From: an uncultured Mycolicibacterium sp.
GTDB taxonomy: Bacteria; Actinomycetota; Actinomycetes; Mycobacteriales; Mycobacteriaceae
Assembly: GCF_937941905.1 (NCBI RefSeq)
Contig: NZ_CALDGS010000092.1
Span: 1-36,842 of the forward strand
DNA length: 36,842 bases
Reading direction: 5' to 3'
The notes under the pieces were generated by a model. That model saw nothing but the letters and a program-made list of their open reading frames with translations. It did no database searches and was not told where the DNA came from. Made by a program: the position numbers and the translations under genes. Positions 30,861 through 36,842 of this stretch are shown one piece after another; positions within the stretch are counted from its first letter, which is position 1; each line of letters begins with the position of its first letter.

Positions 30861-32038
30861 CAGTTCCCGCCCTCCTGGTCGGGCTGCGCGTCCTGTTCCA
30901 TCGGCAGCGGCGCGAGCTCCTGCGGCGGCGCGGTGACCGGCGCCTTGAGCGGGTCCCGGGTGTACATGTTGTACCAGGGGTCGCCGGGCGCCGGGACCAG
31001 CGAGGCGTTCGGGTCGCCCCAGCGGGTGCCCAGGAACATGCCGCGCTTGAGCCGCGGAATGGTGAAGTCGAACACGATGAACTGGTTCATGTAGTCGCCC
31101 CGGATGCCCCGGTCGATGAAGTCCTGAGTGTAGGGGTAGGTCGGCAGGTAGGTCAGCGCCGTCACCAGGTCCGGCCCGACGTCGGCCAGCGCCCGCACCG
31201 TCGGCTCGATGTTGCGCAGGTTGCGGATGATGTCGTCGTGCGAGTCGTGCAGCAGTTGTGCTGCGGTGTCGCTGAACTCGCCGAGCCGGCGCAGCGCGGT
31301 GACGAGCTGGGGACGCTGTTCGTCGAGCACCTGCAGCGCCCGCGGGATGCGTTCCAGCGCGGCGGTGAGCACCGGCCGCTGCCCGGCGAAGGTCCGCGCC
31401 AGCCGGTTGAGCGCCTCGATCGAGGCGATGATGTCGTCGTGCTGGTCGTCGAGCAGCGCGACCACCCGGTTCAGCCGGCCGATCAGGTCGCGGACCTGTT
31501 CGGTGTTGCCCGACAGCGCGGCGTTGAAGTTGCCGATGATGTCGCCGATGTGGGCCAGCCCGCCGCCGTTGACCACCACCGACAGCGACGACAGCGTCTG
31601 CTCGGTGGACGGGTAGGTCGACGACCGCGACAGCGGGATGGTGGCGCCGGGCGACAGCCGGCCGGCCGGTTCCTCGCCCACCGGCGGGTCCAGGGCCAGG
31701 TGCATGGAGCCCAGCAGGCTGGTCTGGCCCACGGTGGCGACCGCGTTGGCCGGGATCACCACGTCGGGCCGCACCGAGACCTCCACCTCGGCCCGCCAGT
31801 CCTGCACCTGCATCCGGCGCACCGCGCCGACCACCACGTCGTTGACCAGCACCGGCGAATTCGGTTCCAGCGTGCCCACATTGGCGAGCTCGACGCGGTA
31901 GGTCACGGCGTCGCGGCCGGTGCCGACGGTGCCGGGCAGCGGCAGCGAGTTCAGCCCGTCGAAGGCGCACCCCGAAACCGCCACCGCGACACCGCAGGCC
32001 AGCGCGGCGACCCGCACCGTCAACCGTCGGGACGTCAT
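30860..32038 (-). CDS. mceE: MceE, Mce-family lipoprotein subunit
   Basis: This 392-residue protein starts at ATG 32038, overlapping the mceD stop by ATGA. The signal peptide ends in the lipobox VSGC with Cys24, the feature that distinguishes MceE (often called Lpr) in mce operons. The Mce domain (about 38-125) has ANVGTLEPNSPVLVNDVVVG and IPANAVATVGQTSLLGSMHLAL. A long alpha-helical region follows, with DFIDRGIRGDYMNQF. It should be a lipid-anchored subunit of the Mce barrel. Confidence 0.95.
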   Translation of the reverse strand: MTSRRLTVRVAALACGVAVAVSGCAFDGLNSLPLPGTVGTGRDAVTYRVELANVGTLEPNSPVLVNDVVVGAVRRMQVQDWRAEVEVSVRPDVVIPANAVATVGQTSLLGSMHLALDPPVGEEPAGRLSPGATIPLSRSSTYPSTEQTLSSLSVVVNGGGLAHIGDIIGNFNAALSGNTEQVRDLIGRLNRVVALLDDQHDDIIASIEALNRLARTFAGQRPVLTAALERIPRALQVLDEQRPQLVTALRRLGEFSDTAAQLLHDSHDDIIRNLRNIEPTVRALADVGPDLVTALTYLPTYPYTQDFIDRGIRGDYMNQFIVFDFTIPRLKRGMFLGTRWGDPNASLVPAPGDPWYNMYTRDPLKAPVTAPPQELAPLPMEQDAQPDQEGGN

Positions 32039-33444
32039 CGGCCACCTCCCGGCGCCGCCTCGGCGGGCAGCAGCATGTCGGCCAGGCTCGACACCGGCGG
32101 CGAGGTCGGCGGCGGCGCGCCCGGGTAGGCCGCCGGATTCGGGTTCGCCGGCAGCCCGTTCGGGGCGAAGATGCCCGGCGGTGCCGGCGGGTCGGTCCAG
32201 CCGGCCGGCGGCGGGACGTCGCCGGCGCCGGTGTAGGCCGACACCGCCGGCGGCGTCTCCGGCGGCCCGGGATCGGTGCCGCCGCCGCCCGGGGCGAGCC
32301 GGGGATCGGTGTACAGCACGTTCTTCGGGGCCGGGTTGAGGTACATGTTGAACGGCAGCGGCAGATAGTTGAAGTTCATCAGCCGCAGCGCCGGGCCGAG
32401 GTACTCCGCGCACGCCTTGCCGGACTCCTCGGCGGTGGCGTTCTCCACCGCCGCGATCGCCGCGCAGATGGTGGCGACCGGGTTGGCGAAGTTGTTCATG
32501 GCGAACGAGCCGCGCGGCCCGCCGGTGTCCGGGTTGTAGATGTTGTAGCCGTTCACCAGCGCGTTGGGCGCGACGTGCAGGATGTTCTTGAGCACCATGC
32601 TGTTGTCGTTGAGCACCTGGGTCAGGTTGGCCAGGCGCTGCACCTGTTCGGTGGTCTGGTCGCGTGAGCCCTCGATGAACCGGCGCACCTTCTCCAGCGC
32701 CGACGACAGCTGCACCATCGCCGCGTCGAGGTCGTCGCGGCTGCCGTCGAGGACGCTGCTCACCTCGGCGAGCCGGTCGTGGAACTGCACGATCTGGACG
32801 TTGCTGTCGCGCAGCGCCGACACGAACACCTGCAGGTGCTCGATGACGTCGACGATGTCGCCGCTGCCCTCGCCCACCACGCGGGAGATCTCGGCCAGCT
32901 GGGTGATGGTCTCCTTGAGCTTCGGCCCGTTGCCGGCCATCGCGTCGGCGGTGGTCTCGATGAACCGGCCCAGCGACGTCTCCGAGAGCCCGCCGCCGGG
33001 GCCGAGTTCGGTGGCCAGCCGGGTCAGCTGTTCCTTGATCTCGTCCCACTCCACCGGCACGGCGGTGCGCTCGAGCGGGATCTCACCGCCGTCGGGCATG
33101 GTCGGGCCGCCGGCCTCCGGGCCGGTGCCGTAGGCGGGGGTGAGCTGGACGTAGCGCGCCGACACCAGGTTCGGCGCGACGATGATCGCCTGCGCGTCGG
33201 CCGGGATCGGCACGTCGCGGTCGACCTCGAGGGTCACCCGGGTGCGGGTGCCCTCCGGGTCGATGGCCCGGATCCGGCCCACCTGCACCCCGGCGACCCG
33301 CACCTCGTCGCCCGGGTAGATCGCGGTGGCCGAGCTGAAGTAGGCGGTGATGGTGACCGGGCGGGCCAGCCAGCCGTAGGCCAGCACCGCGACACCGGCG
33401 GCCAGCAGCACCGCCAGCACCGTGAGGAGTCTGCGTCGGGTCAT
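32035..33444 (-). CDS. mceD: MceD, Mce-family subunit
   Basis: This 469-residue protein starts at ATG 33444 and overlaps mceC by ATGA. It has a membrane segment (about 7-27), the Mce domain (AIYPGDEVRVAGVQVGRIRAID, IPADAQAIIVAPNLVSARYVQL), and PVEWDEIKEQL as in other MceD proteins. The helical section is followed by a Pro-rich tail of about 80 residues (PPPAGWTDPPAPPGIF). The tail may extend through the outer envelope. Confidence 0.95.
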   Translation of the reverse strand: MTRRRLLTVLAVLLAAGVAVLAYGWLARPVTITAYFSSATAIYPGDEVRVAGVQVGRIRAIDPEGTRTRVTLEVDRDVPIPADAQAIIVAPNLVSARYVQLTPAYGTGPEAGGPTMPDGGEIPLERTAVPVEWDEIKEQLTRLATELGPGGGLSETSLGRFIETTADAMAGNGPKLKETITQLAEISRVVGEGSGDIVDVIEHLQVFVSALRDSNVQIVQFHDRLAEVSSVLDGSRDDLDAAMVQLSSALEKVRRFIEGSRDQTTEQVQRLANLTQVLNDNSMVLKNILHVAPNALVNGYNIYNPDTGGPRGSFAMNNFANPVATICAAIAAVENATAEESGKACAEYLGPALRLMNFNYLPLPFNMYLNPAPKNVLYTDPRLAPGGGGTDPGPPETPPAVSAYTGAGDVPPPAGWTDPPAPPGIFAPNGLPANPNPAAYPGAPPPTSPPVSSLADMLLPAEAAPGGGR

Positions 33445-34523
33445 GGGTGCTTCTCCGGAATCCCGTTGTACGGGAAGGGGAACTCGGCGCGCGGCCCGGC
33501 GTTGTCCGGCGGCTGGCCGGCGTTGACGCCGCGCCGGAAGCCGAGCGCGTAGTCGAGGAACGGCTGGATCGCCGGGCCGGGCAGCAGGTTGGAGGCGAAC
33601 CCGTAGTAGTAGAACCCGTTGTTCACCGCCTCACCCAGCGTGAGTTGGTATTTCGCCATCCCGCGCAACGACTTCTCCAGGTTGTCGTGGTTGCGTTCGA
33701 GGACCTCGGCCACCGCGTTGATCTGCTCCAGCGCCGGGGCGAGTTCGGCCTCGTTCTCGTCGACCAGCCGGGACAGCTCCCGGGCCACCGCGGTGGTGTT
33801 GGCCAGCAGGTTGGCGATGGCGTGCCGGCGCTCCCGCAGCACCGCCAGCAGGTCGTTGGCGTTGAGCAGCAGGGTGTTGACCTGCTGGCTGCGCTCGCTG
33901 AGCAGGCCGGTGACGTCGGCGGCCGCGGCGAGCAGCTCGCGCAGCGACTCGTTGCGCTGGTTCAGCGACCGCGACAACCGGGCCACCCCGTCGAAGGTGG
34001 GTGCCAGCTGCGGGGACAACCGCTCGATGGTGTCCGACAGGGTGTCCAGGGCGTGGTTGATCGCCGCGGTGTCGGTCTGCGCGGTGTTGGCGGTGAACTC
34101 GCCGACCGCGTCGGTCAGCGAGTACGGCGAGGCGGTGCGGGTCAGCGGGATCACCCCGAGCGGGCCGAGGCTGCCGCTGCCCCTGGGCTCGAGCACCAGC
34201 ACCCGCTCGCCGAGCAGGGTGCCGATGCCGATGTGGGCGGTGGTGTCCCGGCCCAGCCGCACCTTGCCGTCGACGGCGAAGGTCACCTTGGCCCGGCCGT
34301 GCTCCAGCGCCACGTCGGTGACGTTGCCGACGGTCACCCCGGACACCTTGACCTCGTTGCCCGAGGTCAGGCCGCCGGCCTCGGCGAACAGCGCCTGGTA
34401 GCGGATCGACGTCGCCGTGGTGAGCAGCTGCTGCGAGCCCATCCCGACCGCGATGATCAGCACGATCACCACGAGCCCGATGAATCCGGTTCGGATCAGC
34501 GAATTCTGACGGTATTTCTGCAT
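33441..34523 (-). CDS. mceC: MceC, Mce-family subunit
   Basis: I chose ATG 34523, which overlaps the mceB stop as TGATG (360 residues); a GTG immediately before it at 34526 would add one residue. The membrane segment GFIGLVVIVLIIAVGMG (about 13-29) precedes the Mce domain with GLTSGNEVKVSGVTVGNVTDV and the helical region. The C-terminus has the short conserved LPGPAIQPFLDYALGF. It belongs to the Mce transporter. Confidence 0.94.
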   Translation of the reverse strand: MQKYRQNSLIRTGFIGLVVIVLIIAVGMGSQQLLTTATSIRYQALFAEAGGLTSGNEVKVSGVTVGNVTDVALEHGRAKVTFAVDGKVRLGRDTTAHIGIGTLLGERVLVLEPRGSGSLGPLGVIPLTRTASPYSLTDAVGEFTANTAQTDTAAINHALDTLSDTIERLSPQLAPTFDGVARLSRSLNQRNESLRELLAAAADVTGLLSERSQQVNTLLLNANDLLAVLRERRHAIANLLANTTAVARELSRLVDENEAELAPALEQINAVAEVLERNHDNLEKSLRGMAKYQLTLGEAVNNGFYYYGFASNLLPGPAIQPFLDYALGFRRGVNAGQPPDNAGPRAEFPFPYNGIPEKHP

Positions 34524-35584
34524 CACGGCTCCGCGCAGCGTCCGGTGTTCTGGATGACCCAGGGGAAGTGCGCGGTGCGGCCCTGCAGATCGGTCACGCG
34601 CACCGACACCCCGCAGATGTAGAGGTTGAGCCAGCTGCCGTAGGACCCCAGCCGCACCAGCTTGCGGTAGTTCTGCGGGGTCTTCTGCATGAGCAGGTCC
34701 AACCGCGCCAGCTCGGTCTCGCCGGACAGCAGCGGTGCCAGCCGGCTGAGCTGGTCCACGCTGCCGGACAGGGCGGGCCGGCCCTCGGTGAGCAGCCGGG
34801 CCAGCGCCGCCGACCCGTCGTCGAGCGCGCCGATCGCCTCGCCGATCGGGTCGCGCTCCGCGGCCAGCCCGCTGACCAGCCGTTCCAGGCCGTCCACCGC
34901 GGCGACGAAGCGGTCACCGTCGTCGGCGAGCACCTGCAGCACGTCGTTGAGGCTGTCGATGAGCTGCTGAACGGTGTCGCCGTGCGCGGCCAGGGTGTCG
35001 GTGAACGACGCGGTCCGCGCGAACAGCGCCTCGAGGTCGCCGCCCTGGCCCTGCAGGATCTGGATCAGCGAGTGGGTCAACGCGTTCACGTCGTCGGGGT
35101 CGAGCCCCTGGATCACCGGCTTGAGCCCGCCGAGCAGCAGGTTCAGGTCCAGCGCCGGTTCGGTGCGGTCCGGCCCGAACCGGGTGCCGGGCGGCACGAT
35201 CCGTGCCGCACCCGGGCTGTCGATGAGCTCGAGGTAGCGGTCACCGACGAGGTTGAGGTAGCGCACCGCGATGCGGGTGCCCTCGGTGAGCCGGACGTGG
35301 TCGTCGGCGTCGAAACTGACCAGCACGGTGTTGTCCGGTTGCAGGTCCACCCGGCGCACCGTGCCCACCCGGATGCCGGCGACCCGCACCGAGTCGCCCG
35401 GCTTGAGGCTGGAGCTGTCCTCGAACACCGCCGAGTAGCCGTGGGTGGAACCCGAGCGGTACTGGCTGAAGATGACGAACAGGCCGGCGCTGAGCAGCAC
35501 CATGACCGTCGCGAACGCACCGAACTTCAGTGCGGTCGTGTTCAGTCGGCGCCGGCGGGGTCCGCGCTTGTCCGCGCCGCTCAT
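34523..35584 (-). CDS. mceB: MceB, Mce-family subunit
   Basis: This 353-residue protein starts at ATG 35584 and overlaps mceA by ATGA. A basic N-terminus (RGPRRRRLN) precedes a membrane segment (about 19-40). The Mce domain shows SSLKPGDSVRVAGIRVGTVRRVD and VRYLNLVGDRYLEL. A helical region and a C-terminal part with two cysteines (YICGVS and GRCAEP) follow. It should form part of the lipid-conducting Mce hexamer. Confidence 0.95.
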   Translation of the reverse strand: MSGADKRGPRRRRLNTTALKFGAFATVMVLLSAGLFVIFSQYRSGSTHGYSAVFEDSSSLKPGDSVRVAGIRVGTVRRVDLQPDNTVLVSFDADDHVRLTEGTRIAVRYLNLVGDRYLELIDSPGAARIVPPGTRFGPDRTEPALDLNLLLGGLKPVIQGLDPDDVNALTHSLIQILQGQGGDLEALFARTASFTDTLAAHGDTVQQLIDSLNDVLQVLADDGDRFVAAVDGLERLVSGLAAERDPIGEAIGALDDGSAALARLLTEGRPALSGSVDQLSRLAPLLSGETELARLDLLMQKTPQNYRKLVRLGSYGSWLNLYICGVSVRVTDLQGRTAHFPWVIQNTGRCAEP

Positions 35585-36774
35585 CCGGGCTGTCCGATCT
35601 GGCCGACGTTACGGGGCGGTCCGGCGATCGGACCGTACAGGAACTGTTTGAGCGCGTCGGAGTTCAACAGGATTCCCTCGTTGCCGTACTGCGCCGGGTT
35701 GGCGTTGACGTCGGTGATCACGAACGGCGGCCGCTTCTGGAACGGCACCCGCGGCAGGTCGTGGCACTGCGGGCCGCCGGTGGCGGCCACCTTGGGCAGG
35801 TTGTCCGGGTACCGGTAGCGCTCCTGGCCCCAGACGATGGTCTGCAGCAGCAACCCGCCGGGCACCGGGGTGCCGGGGGCCTTGGCCAGCTCGGCCGCAC
35901 CGCCGAGGCCGCAGGTCAGCGCCTCGTGGTAGGCGTTGGTCAGGTCGGTGGTGGGCACCAGCAGGTGCATCACGTCGGTGATCGCCTGCCGGTTGCCGCC
36001 GACCACCGCGGTGCCGGTGTCGGCCAGGCCGATGACGCTGACCAGCAGGGCGTCCAGATCGCGCTGCTCGTCGACGACGGTCTGCCCGACCCGGGTGGCG
36101 GCGTCGGTGACGGCGACCAGATCCGGCGCGGCGTCGGCGTAGGCGTTGAGCACCTGCGGCGCGACGGACAGTTCGTGCTGCAGCACCGGCAGGCTCGGCT
36201 CGATGGTGGCCAGGTAGGCGTTCAGATCGCTGAGCATCTGGCCGATCTGGCGGCCGCGGCCGTTCAGCGCGGTGCCCAGCGCACCGAGCGTCTCGTTCAG
36301 CTTGGCCGGCTCGATCTTGGCCAGCACCGCCGAGAGCTGCTCGAAGACGGTGTTGATCTCGACGGTCACGTGCTGGGCGTCGAGCACCTGGCCGGGCTGC
36401 AACGAGTCCGAGGCCGGGTTGGGCGGCGTGACGAACTCGACGAACTTCGCACCGAACACCGTCGAGGAGGAGATCTGCACCCGGGCGTTGGCCGGGATGA
36501 GCCGCAGGTAGCGGGGTTCCACGGCGAGGTGCAGCGCGGCCCGCCCGTCCGGCAGGGACTCGATGCTGCGCACCGAGCCGATCTGTGCGCCATGGAGTTT
36601 CACCTTGGCGTCGGGGTTGAGCACCAGGCCGGCCCGGTCGGAGAGCACGGTGACGGGGGCGGTGGCGGTGAAGCCGCCGTTGAACAGGGCGACCGCCAGG
36701 GCGATGATCGCCGCGATCACCGCGACGGTGCCGGCGCCCAGCAGCGGCCGTTTCAGATCGGAACGCGAAGCCAT
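35581..36774 (-). CDS. mceA: MceA, Mce-family subunit
   Basis: I chose ATG 36774 (397 residues), which has a weak GGTGG at a suitable distance; an in-frame GTG at 36783 would begin 4 nt after the yrbEB stop and has no ribosome site. A membrane segment VAVIAAIIALAVALF (about 17-31) is followed by the Mce domain, with GLVLNPDAKVKLHGAQIGSV and ISSSTVFGAKFVEFV. The helical region contains TLGALGTALNGRGRQIG, typical of MceA. MceA is the first Mce subunit encoded after the YrbE permeases, so this operon is in canonical order. The substrate class (steroid as in Mce4, or other lipid) cannot be settled from these domains. Confidence 0.95.
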   Translation of the reverse strand: MASRSDLKRPLLGAGTVAVIAAIIALAVALFNGGFTATAPVTVLSDRAGLVLNPDAKVKLHGAQIGSVRSIESLPDGRAALHLAVEPRYLRLIPANARVQISSSTVFGAKFVEFVTPPNPASDSLQPGQVLDAQHVTVEINTVFEQLSAVLAKIEPAKLNETLGALGTALNGRGRQIGQMLSDLNAYLATIEPSLPVLQHELSVAPQVLNAYADAAPDLVAVTDAATRVGQTVVDEQRDLDALLVSVIGLADTGTAVVGGNRQAITDVMHLLVPTTDLTNAYHEALTCGLGGAAELAKAPGTPVPGGLLLQTIVWGQERYRYPDNLPKVAATGGPQCHDLPRVPFQKRPPFVITDVNANPAQYGNEGILLNSDALKQFLYGPIAGPPRNVGQIGQPG

Positions 36775-36787
36775 TTCGCCCACCCAG

Positions 36788-36842
36788 CTATCCGGACAGG
36801 TTGAAGTTGCCGTTGGCGCCGTAGACCGACAGCGACACCAGC
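36788..36842 (-). CDS. YrbEB permease, C-terminal fragment
   Basis: Reading the - strand into the window edge gives LVSLSVYGANGNFNLSG followed by TAG at 36790-36788. Seventeen residues are visible; the rest lies outside. YrbEB permeases of mycobacterial mce loci end in a similar VYGANxNF stretch, and the position directly before mceA is the canonical one. The gene ends 13 nt before the mceA start chosen here. YrbE proteins are the membrane subunits of the Mce ABC transporter. Confidence 0.8.
   Translation of the reverse strand, partial: LVSLSVYGANGNFNLSG

Noticed and set aside
1..36842. Insertion sequences, CRISPR arrays, tRNA or rRNA genes
   Set aside because: No transposase motifs, spaced direct-repeat arrays or tRNA-like cloverleaf sequences were noticed on either strand; base composition is uniform apart from the AT-rich block near 1885-1935.

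Overview
The window is high-GC actinobacterial DNA, densely packed with genes. A complete mceABCDEF block with the tail of a yrbEB permease, two Mce-associated membrane proteins, and paired FadE-type acyl-CoA dehydrogenases suggest a mycobacterium or close relative (Mycolicibacterium, Mycobacterium; Rhodococcus or Nocardia are less likely). I saw no rRNA, tRNA, CRISPR array or insertion sequence. Two genes are cut by the window edges: an HsaA-like hydroxylase on the left and yrbEB on the right.

Left part (1-8.8 kb). An HsaA-like flavin hydroxylase and an HsaC-like extradiol dioxygenase form the end of a + strand operon closed by a strong hairpin terminator. After a promoter region with two dyads come an IclR regulator and an alpha/beta hydrolase (+). 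An old-yellow-enzyme family reductase (-) stands back to back with two small alpha/beta-barrel proteins (+). A two-gene - strand unit encodes a Baeyer-Villiger monooxygenase and an SDR.

Middle part (8.96-18.5 kb). A nine-gene + strand operon, mostly translationally coupled, encodes an acyl-CoA ligase, zinc alcohol dehydrogenase, aldehyde dehydrogenase, crotonase, two acyl-CoA dehydrogenase subunits, an NTF2-fold protein, an SDR and an HSL-type hydrolase. It is followed by a separately promoted 358-residue protein of unknown function carrying an HxD...H pattern.

Steroid-ring part (19.8-25.4 kb). A - strand operon carries kshA, a small four-cysteine protein, an SDR and a flavoprotein with the GYISGLS signature of 3-ketosteroid delta-4-dehydrogenases. 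Divergent from it is a kstD-type delta-1-dehydrogenase. A 28-bp perfect dyad lies between kshA and kstD.

Right part (25.5-36.8 kb). A PadR regulator stands back to back with a PaaI-like thioesterase. Four - strand envelope genes follow (two Mce-associated proteins, an MmpS-like secreted protein, a six-cysteine secreted protein), then a + strand secreted protein, then the - strand mce operon.

Reading them together (inference): Mce proteins would import a lipid. The delta-4 and delta-1 dehydrogenases plus KshA would desaturate and 9-hydroxylate a 3-ketosteroid nucleus, opening ring B. The HsaA/HsaC-like pair would hydroxylate and cleave the resulting phenolic ring. The Baeyer-Villiger enzyme, hydrolases, alcohol and aldehyde dehydrogenases, ligase and FadE/crotonase set would turn a ketone into an ester or lactone, then an acid, then an acyl-CoA for beta-oxidation. 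No canonical KstR or KstR2 site was seen, so local IclR and PadR regulators are the likelier controllers.
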